From Actinomycetes bacterium (lineage in GTDB: Bacteria; Actinomycetota; Acidimicrobiia; Acidimicrobiales; Bog-793): a DNA stretch of 33,769 nucleotides. Made by a program: the position numbers and the translations under genes. The notes under the pieces were generated by a model. It saw only the letters and a program-made list of their open reading frames with translations. It had not been told where the DNA came from and made no database searches. Positions 24,149-32,431 of the stretch are shown in pieces. Location: NCBI GenBank assembly GCA_021803215.1, contig JAJZLV010000129.1, forward strand, positions 1 to 33,769. Direction: 5' to 3'. How positions within the stretch are numbered: position 1 is the stretch's first letter; every line of letters starts with the position of its first letter.

Positions 24149-25080
24149 TGGTGCCAGCGGACGACGGCGCTCGCCCAGGTCATGCCGGCGCCGAAGCCGG
24201 AGAAGAGCACGAGGTCCCCCTCGCTCAGCCGGCCCGCGTCGGCGGCCTCGACGAGCGCCAGCGGGATGGAGGCGGACGAGGTGTTCCCGGTTCGGTCGAG
24301 CACGATGACGGCGCGCTCGCGCGGGATGCCGAGGCGCTGGATCATGGCGTCGATTATTCGCTGGTTGGCCTGGTGGGGGACGAAAAGGGCGATCTCGTCG
24401 GCCGCGATGCCGGCCTGGGCGATCACCTTGGCCGCCGAGTCGACCGTCACCCTGACGGCCCGCCGGAAGACTTCCCTTCCCTCCATCTTGAGGTAGCCGC
24501 CGTGCTCGCAGTAGAGGATGGGAAGCAGCGAGCCGTCGAGCCCGAGGTCGCTCGCGAGGACAAGCGGCTCTGAGTCCTGGCGGTGCTCGAGCACGACCGC
24601 GCCGGCCCCGTCGGCGAAAAGGACGGCGGTCGAGCGGTCCTCGAAGTCGGTGATGGAAGAGAGTGTGTCCGATCCGATGACGAGCGCCCGGTCGAAACCG
24701 ATCCGGGCGGTCAGCATGGCGTCTGCCGTCACGAGGGCGTAGACGTAACCGGCGCAGGCGGCGTTCAGGTCGAAGGCGGCGCCCGAGCAGCCGAGCTGGG
24801 CGTGCACCGTCGCAGAGGTGGCCGGCACCGCCTTGTCGGGCGTCGTTGTCGAAAGGACGAGCAAATCGATGTCAGAGGGCGAGAGGCCGGCCCTGGTGAT
24901 GGCGGCGGCGCCGGCTTCTATGGCGAGGCTCGAGGTGGTGCCGCCGATGCGGCGCTCCCTGATGCCTGTTCGCTCGACTATCCAGGCATCGCTCGTGTCC
25001 AGGCGGGCTTCGAAGTCGGCGTTGGTCACGACCTTCTCGGGGAGGGCGCTGCCCCATCCGGTGATGCTGGAGCCGCTCAT
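24145..25080 (-). CDS. fabH: Beta-ketoacyl-ACP synthase III
   Basis: Starts fatty-acid synthesis by condensing acyl-CoA with malonyl-ACP. The triad is Cys109 in NAACAGYVYAL, His236 in VPHQANQRI and Asn266 in RTGNTSSASIP. The protein has 311 residues. The ATG at 25080 overlaps the fabD stop (ATGA), with AGGAGGAAAG upstream as ribosome site. In actinobacteria this enzyme sets the primer type (straight or branched), which cannot be read here. Confidence 0.96.
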   Translation of the reverse strand: MSGSSITGWGSALPEKVVTNADFEARLDTSDAWIVERTGIRERRIGGTTSSLAIEAGAAAITRAGLSPSDIDLLVLSTTTPDKAVPATSATVHAQLGCSGAAFDLNAACAGYVYALVTADAMLTARIGFDRALVIGSDTLSSITDFEDRSTAVLFADGAGAVVLEHRQDSEPLVLASDLGLDGSLLPILYCEHGGYLKMEGREVFRRAVRVTVDSAAKVIAQAGIAADEIALFVPHQANQRIIDAMIQRLGIPRERAVIVLDRTGNTSSASIPLALVEAADAGRLSEGDLVLFSGFGAGMTWASAVVRWHQ

Positions 25081-26312
25081 CTTTCCTCCTCATGTCGCGC
25101 CCTAAGCCAGGCGACCGGTTGGCCCGAGCTGACCCTCTCGCCGGGGAGCACGAGGACGCCCTCGACCGAGCCGGCGAAGGCGGAGCGGATCTCCGTCCCG
25201 CCGACGAGGCCGACGAGGCCGCCGACCTCGAGATCGACGGCGCGGCGCTCCCCCCGCTGCCCCGGGGTGAGCGAGGCGAGCTCGTCGGCCGGCTGGAAGA
25301 GCCCGGCGGCCGGAGCGAGCACGAGCCGCTCGTCCATGTGGAACCGCTCGCCGGCGCGCTGGTCGGCGGCGGCGAGAGCCGCGGCGCTCTCTCCGGCGAG
25401 CATCTCGACCACCCTCTGGAGGTCGTCGGGCGTGGCCACCGAGGCCGCCACGGTCTCGTGGCTCGGCATCATGCGACGGGCGAGCCCGGTGAGGACGCCG
25501 CCCGGGCCGAGCTCGATGAGGCTCTGAGTGCCGGCTGCCAAGAGGGCCTCCACCGTCTGGCGCCACCGCACCGGGCTGCAGAGCTGCGCCGAGAGGAGGC
25601 GGGGCCACTCCTCTGCCTGCGAGTGCGCCCGGGCGTCGACGTTGGCGATCACGGCGGGCTCGGGGGCGTGGAAGGTGATCGTGCCGAGCGCCTTCCTGAG
25701 CCGGTCTCGAGCCGGTGTCATGAGGGGGGTGTGAAAAGCCCCCCCGACAGGTATCGGGAGGACCTTTTTCGCCCCCATCTCCTTCGCGAGCGTCCCGGCC
25801 TCTGCCACCGCCTCTTTCGATCCGGCTATCACGACCTGTCCGGGGGCGTTGTAATTGGCGACCCAGGCGTCGGCCTCGGCCCTCAGGCAGGCGGCCTCGA
25901 CGCCGTCGTCGTCGAGGCCGAGAACGGCTGCCATCGTGCCCGGGTTCTCCTCGGCGGCGTGCTGCATGGCGGCTCCCCGCTCGACCACGAGCTGGAGGCC
26001 GGACTCGAGGTCGATCGCACCCGAGGCGACGAGAGCCGAGTACTCGCCGAGGCTGTGCCCGGCGCAGAGGCCAGGCTCGAGGCCGATCCGCTCGGCGGCG
26101 TCGAGCACGACGAGGCTCATCACGAACGTCGCCAGCTGGGCGTTGTCGGTGCGGGTGAGGGTCGCCTGGTCGGCGTCGAGGAGAAGTGCGACGACGTCCC
26201 GGCCGGTCAGCTCGGAGGCGTCACGGGCCAGCTCGAAGGAGGGGTGCTCCTGCCAGGCTGCCCCCATGCCGGGGCGTTGCGAGCCCTGACCTGGAAACGT
26301 GAACGCAAGCAC
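25077..26312 (-). CDS. fabD: Malonyl-CoA:ACP transacylase with C-terminal biotinyl/lipoyl-like domain
   Basis: Loads malonyl onto ACP. The transacylase (1-310) has FPGQGSQRPGM (6-16), the nucleophile Ser87 in GHSLGEYSAL and His194 in GGAFHTPLM. A family member normally ends near 310. Here about 100 residues follow. Residues ~328-403 (LVLAPAAGLFQP, then DLEVGGLVGLVGGTEIRSAFAG, then LVLPGERVSSGQPVAWL) have the two-half pattern of a biotinyl/lipoyl carrier fold, but no lysine stands at the hairpin turn. The GTG at 26312 is chosen for GGGAGG 5 nt upstream and because it matches the family start; upstream in-frame sequence is intergenic. It is the first gene of the fab operon. The fusion and fold are inferred from pattern. 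Confidence 0.92.
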   Translation of the reverse strand: MLAFTFPGQGSQRPGMGAAWQEHPSFELARDASELTGRDVVALLLDADQATLTRTDNAQLATFVMSLVVLDAAERIGLEPGLCAGHSLGEYSALVASGAIDLESGLQLVVERGAAMQHAAEENPGTMAAVLGLDDDGVEAACLRAEADAWVANYNAPGQVVIAGSKEAVAEAGTLAKEMGAKKVLPIPVGGAFHTPLMTPARDRLRKALGTITFHAPEPAVIANVDARAHSQAEEWPRLLSAQLCSPVRWRQTVEALLAAGTQSLIELGPGGVLTGLARRMMPSHETVAASVATPDDLQRVVEMLAGESAAALAAADQRAGERFHMDERLVLAPAAGLFQPADELASLTPGQRGERRAVDLEVGGLVGLVGGTEIRSAFAGSVEGVLVLPGERVSSGQPVAWLRARHEEER

Positions 26313-26423
26313 CCTGTCCTCCCTACCACCTTCGCGCGGCAGGTTCGCCGCTCGCCCTCTGCAAGAGAGTTTGACCCCTCGAGCGGCCACTTGGTTACCG
26401 AGGCCTCTTGAGCTGGGACGACT

Positions 26424-27218
26424 TTAGGTGTTGAAAGAGATCCGGGCGCGAAGGGGCAGGTGGTCGGAGTTGCCCGCCCCGAGAGCGGAGCCATCGAGCA
26501 CCTCGACCGGGCGGGTCACGAGGAGATGGTCGAGCTGGTGCCGGGGCCGCCGGGCCGGCCAGGTCTTGGCTTTGACAGCCCGGCGCCAGCCGGGCAGGGC
26601 GAGCTCGACGGGCGGGCCCCAGAAGTTCATGTCGCCGGCCAAAAGAGCCGGCTGCTCGGGGTCGGGGAGGGCCTTGCGCAGGCGCGCATAGAGAAGGGGG
26701 GAGCCATGGCTGAAGTGCGCCATGTGGGTCCCGACGACGGTCAGCCCGCAGGCCAGCTCGACCACGAGCGCCGCCCGCCTGGTGAAGTCCCGCCGGAGCC
26801 GTCCGAGCTCGATCGAGTCGAAGCGGGCGGCCTCCTGCCGGGTGAGGACGGCGATCCCCCAAGAGCCTTCCTCGTAGCCCTCCTTGGGGCGGGTCCTTCG
26901 CCGCGAGCGGCCGACCCGCAGGGCGCGGGCGACCCGGGGATAGGGGCGGCGCGGCTCCCATTCGTCCGCCGGGGCGCCGGGCACGGCGCGACGGGTTCTG
27001 AAGGAATGGGAGAGCGGGAGCTCGAAGCGGTGGTAGCCGAGGTCTCTCGCGATCTCCTGCGCCTGGCTCACTCCCTCGCCCGGTGCGAACACCTCCTGCA
27101 GCACGAGGACGTCGGCCCCGATCTCCTTGCAGGCGGCGACGAGGTCGTAGCGGCGCCCGTAGCCGTCCATGCCTGCGTGCACGTTGAAGGTGGCGACTAC
27201 GAGATCGATCCCGCCCAT
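26424..27218 (-). CDS. Endonuclease/exonuclease/phosphatase (EEP) family protein
   Basis: A 264-residue metal-dependent phosphodiester hydrolase of the DNase I/EEP fold; the substrate is unknown. Active-site residues are visible: ATFNVHAG (9-16), Glu42 in LQEVF, the HMAHF strand, AGDMNFWG and the C-terminal NSDHLPLR (Asn250, Asp252, His253). The ATG at 27218 is chosen because the fold begins at once; the longer frame continues upstream into the DGC tail. A TAGCTT box lies 7 nt before the ATG, so the mRNA is probably leaderless. It ends about 110 nt upstream of fabD on the same strand. Confidence 0.86.
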   Translation of the reverse strand: MGGIDLVVATFNVHAGMDGYGRRYDLVAACKEIGADVLVLQEVFAPGEGVSQAQEIARDLGYHRFELPLSHSFRTRRAVPGAPADEWEPRRPYPRVARALRVGRSRRRTRPKEGYEEGSWGIAVLTRQEAARFDSIELGRLRRDFTRRAALVVELACGLTVVGTHMAHFSHGSPLLYARLRKALPDPEQPALLAGDMNFWGPPVELALPGWRRAVKAKTWPARRPRHQLDHLLVTRPVEVLDGSALGAGNSDHLPLRARISFNT

Positions 27219-27225
27219 CGAAGGC

Positions 27226-27231
27226 AAGCTA
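27226..27231 (-). promoter_or_regulatory. Putative -10 box for leaderless EEP gene
   Basis: On the minus strand TAGCTT is followed by 7 nt and the ATG of the EEP gene. No Shine-Dalgarno sequence is present. Confidence 0.4.
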
Positions 27232-27270
27232 TCCGGGCGGCCGGCCTGCTCACCGCCCGGAGGCTTGGAC

Positions 27271-28821
27271 TCAGTGGCCTCCCCTCCCTCGCCCGCCTGG
27301 GCCGTAGCCGTTCCCCGGTCCGCCCCAGCCCTGCCCGTGTCCAGGGCCGTTGCCCGGACCGTGTCCGTGTCCATTGCCCGGACCGTGTCCGTGTCCATTG
27401 CCCGGACCGCCTGGCGGGCCGTTGCCGACCCCCGCGGGGCTGGCAGAAGAGCCCCGCCCCGGCGGGCCGGCGGAGATCGGGCCGGTCGGGCCGAGGCTCG
27501 TGCTGGTCAGCACCACCGGCTCGGAGGTGGTGGCGGAACCGTGGCTGTGCTTCGAGTTGATCGGCTTCGCGCGCCCCGCGGGCTTCTTCGTCCTCCTCGA
27601 GCTCGTCTGCTTCCGCCGGATGACCGGGCTGGCCGTCGCCAGCTGGGCGGTTGCTTGTCGGGAGGTGCTGTCCCTGTCGAGCTCGTTGGCGCCAACCCGA
27701 GGGGTGGCCCTGGCGGCCGGCGGAGAGAACCGGTGCGAGGAGGTGTGACGGGTCGGAATCTTTGAGGTGATCGGCGGGATCAGCTGGGGGAGGGTGGGAT
27801 CGGCCGTCCTCGAGCGGCCGAGAGCTGTCCTCGTGTTGTGGGGTCCCCCGTAGGGGAGAGCCAACCCGACCAGAGACCCGACGAGGATCAGAGCTGCCGC
27901 CATGGCGAAGAGCAATCCGCCGAGCCGCTTCTTTGGCCCAGGGCTCTGCTCGGAAGAGTGGGCCGCCTGGACGGCGGGGGAGGTCCTTCTGGCCGCCCTG
28001 CCGGCGTAGAGGGCGGCATCGGCCCTGGCGAGTAGTAGCTCGGGCTTGCCGAGAGCTTCGGCGCCCAGCTCGGTCAGGCTCGCCACCCCCCAGGAGAACG
28101 CCGGGCCGGGCATCTTCTCGGCCCGGCGGAGCATCGTCTTGGCCCCCTCGGCGTCGGTGAAGGGGAGGAGGACCACGAACTCGTCTCCGCCGATCCTGTA
28201 GAGACGGTCGGCGCCCCTGAGCGCCCCTTGCAAGGTGGCGGCGAGGGCGGTGAGGGCGAGGTCACCCGCTTCGTGGCCCCGCCCGTCGTTTATCTGCTTG
28301 AGGCCGTCGAGGTCGATCATCGCGACCGCGAGGTCGAGACCCGAGCGCCGGGCTGAGGCCAGCTGGCGCTCGAGGTCCTCGTTGAGGGCGAGCCGGTTGG
28401 CACAGCCGGTGAGAGCGTCGGTCCGGGCGGCGGCCTGCAGGTTCGAGGAGGCGGCGTCGACCGCCTCCGCCATCAGCTGGTCGAGGATCCGGTTGTAGCG
28501 CTCTGGAGAGACCGGGAGCCAGGCAGCGGTCCAGCCCGCTTCGGGCTCGGCGGTCGAGCCGACCACGACCTCGCGCAAGGCGGTGAGCGAGGTGATCACC
28601 TCGACGGGCGAGGAGAAGCCGCTGCCCCAGCCCCGGGCCGCCCGCCCGAGCTCGCGGCTGGCGGCGTCGGTGACGAGCGCGCTGGCCAGCGCCGAGAGCA
28701 GGAAGCGAGCCGCGACGCCGGCGCAGTGGCTGGCGTCGGAGCCGGCCCGCAGGCAGCTCTCTGACCAGGCTCTCAGAACCTCGTCGATGCCCTGCTCGGT
28801 CGTCCCGGCTTCCGACCTCAT
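27271..28821 (-). CDS. GGDEF diguanylate cyclase with one TM helix and an external Gly/His-rich tail
   Basis: A 516-residue protein predicted to make c-di-GMP. Residues 1-125 are an unrecognised helical, cytoplasmic domain. The GGDEF domain (about 130-290) has DALTGCANRL, the intact active-site loop GGDEF (211-215) and an RxxD inhibitory site (Arg202, Asp205). One membrane helix (about 302-323) follows. Then comes a ~150-residue Pro/Ser/Thr-rich stretch and a tail (about 470-516) made of repeats of the GNGHGHGP type. Topology puts catalysis inside and the tail outside. The ATG has GTAGGAG just upstream. Enzyme activity is likely; the role of the tail is unknown. Confidence 0.88.
   Translation of the reverse strand: MRSEAGTTEQGIDEVLRAWSESCLRAGSDASHCAGVAARFLLSALASALVTDAASRELGRAARGWGSGFSSPVEVITSLTALREVVVGSTAEPEAGWTAAWLPVSPERYNRILDQLMAEAVDAASSNLQAAARTDALTGCANRLALNEDLERQLASARRSGLDLAVAMIDLDGLKQINDGRGHEAGDLALTALAATLQGALRGADRLYRIGGDEFVVLLPFTDAEGAKTMLRRAEKMPGPAFSWGVASLTELGAEALGKPELLLARADAALYAGRAARRTSPAVQAAHSSEQSPGPKKRLGGLLFAMAAALILVGSLVGLALPYGGPHNTRTALGRSRTADPTLPQLIPPITSKIPTRHTSSHRFSPPAARATPRVGANELDRDSTSRQATAQLATASPVIRRKQTSSRRTKKPAGRAKPINSKHSHGSATTSEPVVLTSTSLGPTGPISAGPPGRGSSASPAGVGNGPPGGPGNGHGHGPGNGHGHGPGNGPGHGQGWGGPGNGYGPGGRGRGGH
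27352..27410 (-). repeat. 24-bp in-frame tandem repeat in the GGDEF gene tail
   Basis: Two perfect 24-nt units (27352-27375 and 27376-27399) and a partial third encode the GPGNGHGH octapeptide repeat. The unit is a multiple of three, so copy-number change would keep the frame. Confidence 0.8.
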
Positions 28822-29142
28822 CTCCTACCACTCCTAGTAGTGAGGCAACCACAAAGCGTCACCAATGCCATTGTGCCACCTCCGAGCCGGAAACGGCGCG
28901 ATTCGCAAGATTTTCTTCTCGGCCCACACCCGGACGAGCGGCCTCCAGCCGTCAAAGCCGGTCTCGAGCGCCCGCCGCCGGCCGACCGCCGGGAGGAGCG
29001 TGACCAAGGCGGACTTTCTCGCTCGTGTCGCCAACTCCCCCCGGCCGCTGCGGCACGAGCGCCCGGCGAGGAGATGGCTCGCTTCTGTACGGCGGGTGGT
29101 CTTGCCTCGCAATCCGGCCCGGGCCAGCCAGCAAGTGCTCTC
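28822..29142. other. Non-coding stretch upstream of the GGDEF gene
   Basis: No convincing gene is seen. A 92-codon minus-strand frame (28834-29112) ends 13 nt before the GGDEF start, but it has no ribosome site and no recognised motif. The part nearest the GGDEF gene is less GC-rich than its surroundings and should hold its promoter, though no clear -35/-10 pair is found. Confidence 0.4.
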
Positions 29143-29260
29143 GCTCAGGAAGCCGAGTGGCCGCTCAGGAAGCCGAGTGGCCGCTCAGGAAGCCGAGTGG
29201 CCGCTCAGGAAGCCGAGTGGCCGCTCAGGAAGCCGAGTGGCCGCTCAGGAAGCCGAGTGG
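29143..29260. repeat. Six-copy 20-bp tandem repeat
   Basis: The unit gctcaggaagccgagtggcc occurs five times in full and a sixth time minus its last two bases, without any mismatch. Each unit can form a small hairpin, CTC-A-GG / CCGAG with an AAG loop and one bulged A. The last unit contains the stop codon of the lipoprotein gene; the others lie in its 3' untranslated region. Twenty is not a multiple of three, which argues against coding use. Confidence 0.92.
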
Positions 29261-29844
29261 ATGGTCTCGACCACCTCGACTCCGAGCGGGCCGGCGAAGA
29301 CGACGGTGACTCCCAGGGTCGGAAAGTAGTAGGCGGCCGTTCCCTTCAGCCACCTCTGGCCGAAAAGGTGCGAGGGACCGAACGAGTAGACGTCGGCGTG
29401 GTAGCCGTCCACCTGCTGGCTGCCGAGCTCGGCCCCGAGTCCGACGACGTTCCGCAGTCCGAAGATGACCAGGTTGGCCGCCTTGCCGGGATTTGACCTC
29501 CACAGCCTGCAGGAACCGGTGATCTGGCCCACCCAGATCGTCCCTGGCTGTCGGGCCGGGTGGCATGGGGTGGAGGAGTCCAGCTTGTCGACCTCCCAGG
29601 AGGGTGGGATCAGCAGCCTCGCCCTGTCGAAGACGACAGGCACCCAGTCGGTGCGAGGCGCCGTCGTGGCGGGCGGTGGAAGAGTCGTAGAGCCGCCGGC
29701 GGTCGTGGTCGTCGGGTAGTCGTAAGCGCCCGTGCCGAGGTTCTTCGGGTGACTGCAGGCGGCGAGGACCGCGCCGGCCACGAGGAGCGCGCCGAGAGCC
29801 GCGGCGAGGCGCCCGCTTGGGCTTGGGTGGTGTGCTCGCGACAT
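29245..29844 (-). CDS. Putative lipoprotein, unknown function
   Basis: A 199-residue exported protein. A basic N-terminus, the hydrophobic stretch RLAAALGALLVAGAVLAAC and the lipobox LAAC with Cys30 indicate lipidation and membrane anchoring. A Thr/Pro-rich linker (about 44-64) leads to a globular part with LIPPSWEV and two cysteines that could form a disulfide. No family is recognised. The C-terminal residues IHSAS and the stop are encoded by the first unit of the 20-bp tandem repeat. Confidence 0.8.
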   Translation of the reverse strand: MSRAHHPSPSGRLAAALGALLVAGAVLAACSHPKNLGTGAYDYPTTTTAGGSTTLPPPATTAPRTDWVPVVFDRARLLIPPSWEVDKLDSSTPCHPARQPGTIWVGQITGSCRLWRSNPGKAANLVIFGLRNVVGLGAELGSQQVDGYHADVYSFGPSHLFGQRWLKGTAAYYFPTLGVTVVFAGPLGVEVVETIHSAS

Positions 29845-29959
29845 CGGCTGCTACTCGTCTCCGCGCTCTGGGCCGTCTCTCGGCGCCATTACTACCTGCT
29901 GGTCGACCCGCCGTGGTCTCGTCCGACGATAGATCCTCTTCGAGGCGTCCGACGCCTTG

Positions 29960-29965
29960 TAGTTT
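29960..29965 (+). promoter_or_regulatory. Putative -10 box for leaderless mini-gene
   Basis: TAGTTT followed by exactly 6 nt and GTG 29972. Its spacing is the same as before def, rpe and the gene at 19813. Confidence 0.35.
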
Positions 29966-29971
29966 CCCGCC

Positions 29972-30097
29972 GTGCGCGAGGCCTATGTCGACCGCATCGG
30001 CAGGGGAGATCCTCCGCTCTTCGGCGGTGCGAGCGGGACTCTCCCGGCTTTCTCGACTGCCAGCGGGCCATCTTTGCCTGAGGGACCGGCAACCTGA
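29972..30097 (+). CDS. Candidate 41-residue leaderless small protein
   Basis: An open frame from GTG to TGA encoding VREAYVDRIGRGDPPLFGG and continuing Ser/Gly/Pro-rich. It has no signal peptide or membrane helix and no recognised homologue. The main support is the TAGTTT-N6-GTG start arrangement; the length is within chance expectation in GC-rich DNA. Confidence 0.3.
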   Translation: MREAYVDRIGRGDPPLFGGASGTLPAFSTASGPSLPEGPAT

Positions 30098-30234
30098 GCG
30101 ACGACCAGCTCCGGGGCGCCTCGCCTCCGAGTTCGATGACGCTCGGAGGTGGGCTCCGATCTCGAGGTCGCCGTCGCTGCTCTTGAGATGGAGAGCCCAG
30201 CCCTGTGACCGGCGGAGATGTCGAAAAGACGGTG

Positions 30235-30317
<83 letters not shown>

Positions 30318-30373
30318 CCGGGCGAAGCGTACCCGGCCCCCGGCCCTGGTGAGTATCTGTAAGCCTTAGCGGG

Positions 30374-32431
30374 ATGCAGTCGACTGACCGGAGCGAGGCC
30401 GTCCACGGCCCGCTCCGGCCGGGCGAGCTGGCAGAGGCCGCCGTCCTGGCGGACCTCGCCCTTGTCCTAGAGGTGGTCGGATGGTTCGTCCCCTTCGGCG
30501 GGGCGCTGCAGGCGCTCGCCATCCTGCCCTTCGCCGCCCTCTCCTCACGCCATCGCCTGCGAGCCGGCATCGTGGCGGTCGTGAGCGCCGCCTCGGTCGC
30601 CTTCCTCGTCGGGGGAGTGGGCATCGTGCTCCAGACCGGCCTGGCGGGCACGGTCGGACTCTCCATCGGCACCACCTTCCGGCGCAGGTGGTCGGGCGCC
30701 GCCTCGGTCGCCATCACGATGGGTGCCGCCGGGTTGCCTATTGCCGCCGTGACCGACTTCATCGACTGGCTCTCGCCCAACTTCCGACGGCTCACCTTCG
30801 ACCAGGTCCGGATCCTGTGGCGCGACGTGAAGCTCCTCCTCGGCTTGCTCGCCCACCTAGTCCCGACCGGCGGCCTCGTACACCTCGGCCAACAGGTGCT
30901 CGACTGGGTTCTCGGCCACTGGTGGTTCACGATCCCGATCGCCGAGCTGGCCGTCATCCTCGTGGTCGCCCTCGTCTGTTTGAGGATGTGGCCCATCCTG
31001 CGCGCCCTCGGCCAGACGAGCCTGCGTCCCTATGTCGGCGGGTTGCAGGAGCGCGACGAGCCTGAAGTCGCCGTGGCACCGGTACCGGTCTCCCTCGAAG
31101 CGGTCCGCTACGCCTACGAGGGGAGCGAGGTGGACGCCGTCGCCGGCATCGACCTCGACCTCGACCCGGGCGAGCTGCTCGGGCTGGTCGGGCTGAACGG
31201 CTCGGGCAAGTCCACCCTGGTGCGCATCCTCGCCGGCCGGCTCGCCCCGAGCAGCGGGAACGTCCGACGCCCCGGGCGCCCGGGCTACGGCGAGCCGGGC
31301 GGGACTGCCATCATCTTCCAGCGCCCTGAGAGTCAGGTGCTCGGCGTGCGAGTCCGCGACGATCTCCACTGGGGTCTTCCGGCCGGCAGTCGGCCTCCCA
31401 TCGCCGAGCTGCTCGAGACCGTCGGCCTGGCCGGGAGGGAGGACACCGAGACCTCGACTCTGTCAGGCGGCCAGCTGCAGCGACTGGCGGTTGCGGCTGC
31501 CCTGGCCCGTTCTCCCCGCCTGCTCATCTCCGACGAGTCGACCGCCATGGTCGACGCCGACGGCCGGGAGGAGGTGGTAGCCCTCCTCACCCGGCTCCGC
31601 GACGAGGGTCTGGCGGTGGTCCACGTCACGCACCGCCGGGCCGAGACGGCCGTCGCCGACCGGGTGGTCGAGCTGAGCGGCGGCAAGGTGGTGGCGAGCG
31701 GGCCCCCGGCCGCCCGGAGGCCCGAGCCTGTCCGAGAGGAGATCGCCAGCCGGGTCGGCCGGGGCCTCGTCTCCGGCCGCAGGCCGCTTGTGGCGCTCGA
31801 AGGTGTCGGCTACGTCTACTCCGTCGGCACCCCTTGGGCGAAGCGGGCTCTCCTGGGGGTCGACCTCGAGGTCGGAGCGGGCGAAGGTCTCGTCGTGACG
31901 GGGGCGAACGGCTCTGGCAAGACGACCCTTGCCTGGGTGCTGGGCGGCCTCGCCGTCCCGACAGAGGGGTTCGCCCTTCTGGGCGGCCAGCCGATCGAAC
32001 AGGCGCCGACCCGTGTCGGGGTCGCATTCCAGCACGCCCGGCTGCAGCTGCTCCGCCCGAGCGTGATGGCTGACGTCTCTGCCGGCAGCACGAAGGAGGC
32101 GGCCGAGGCCGCCCTGCGCTCTGTCGCCCTCGACCCGCAAGAGATAGGGCCCCGGCGGGTGGACGACCTTTCGGGCGGCGAGCAGCGCCGAGTGGCCCTG
32201 GCGGGCCTGCTTCTTCGCCGGCCGGAGCTGCTCGTCTTGGACGAGCCCTACGCCGGGCTCGACGACGAGGCCCGCTACGCGCTGGCGCTCATACTCTTGG
32301 AGCTCCGCCAGCGCTACCAGATGGCGACCGTCGTGGTCTCCCACGACCTCGACAACGCCGAGCTGCTCGGAGAGCGGATCATCCGCCTGGAAGCCGGCTC
32401 GATCGTCGCCGAGGAGGTGCTCACCCCGTGA
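30374..32431 (+). CDS. ECF-type transporter: membrane domain fused to two ATPase domains
   Basis: A 685-residue protein joining what are usually three subunits. Residues 1-225 carry about six hydrophobic segments and are S-component-like by position. NBD1 has Walker A GLNGSGKST (273-281, Lys279), LSGGQLQRL, Walker B LLISDEST and the His switch VVHVTH. NBD2 has GANGSGKTT (510-518, Lys516), Q-loop VAFQH, LSGGEQRRV, LLVLDEPYAGLD and VVVSHD. Both ATP sites look intact. The ATG at 30374 lacks a clear ribosome site. The stop overlaps the next gene, an EcfT, as GTGA, supporting an ECF importer of vitamin or metal type. The substrate is unknown. Confidence 0.87.
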   Translation: MQSTDRSEAVHGPLRPGELAEAAVLADLALVLEVVGWFVPFGGALQALAILPFAALSSRHRLRAGIVAVVSAASVAFLVGGVGIVLQTGLAGTVGLSIGTTFRRRWSGAASVAITMGAAGLPIAAVTDFIDWLSPNFRRLTFDQVRILWRDVKLLLGLLAHLVPTGGLVHLGQQVLDWVLGHWWFTIPIAELAVILVVALVCLRMWPILRALGQTSLRPYVGGLQERDEPEVAVAPVPVSLEAVRYAYEGSEVDAVAGIDLDLDPGELLGLVGLNGSGKSTLVRILAGRLAPSSGNVRRPGRPGYGEPGGTAIIFQRPESQVLGVRVRDDLHWGLPAGSRPPIAELLETVGLAGREDTETSTLSGGQLQRLAVAAALARSPRLLISDESTAMVDADGREEVVALLTRLRDEGLAVVHVTHRRAETAVADRVVELSGGKVVASGPPAARRPEPVREEIASRVGRGLVSGRRPLVALEGVGYVYSVGTPWAKRALLGVDLEVGAGEGLVVTGANGSGKTTLAWVLGGLAVPTEGFALLGGQPIEQAPTRVGVAFQHARLQLLRPSVMADVSAGSTKEAAEAALRSVALDPQEIGPRRVDDLSGGEQRRVALAGLLLRRPELLVLDEPYAGLDDEARYALALILLELRQRYQMATVVVSHDLDNAELLGERIIRLEAGSIVAEEVLTP

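Larger units (their letters stand above)
29845..30234. other. Intergenic stretch between lipoprotein and tRNA-Leu
   Basis: About 390 nt with no established gene. It holds the upstream region of the leftward lipoprotein gene, the candidate leaderless mini-gene at 29972-30097, and otherwise no recognised element. Confidence 0.5.

Noticed and set aside
28834-29112. 92-codon minus-strand frame before the GGDEF gene
   Set aside because: Some protein-like composition near its end, but no ribosome site, no -10 box at leaderless spacing and no recognised motif; kept only as a remote possibility.
29143-29260. CRISPR array
   Set aside because: The units are directly tandem with no spacers, only 20 bp long, and no cas genes are near.
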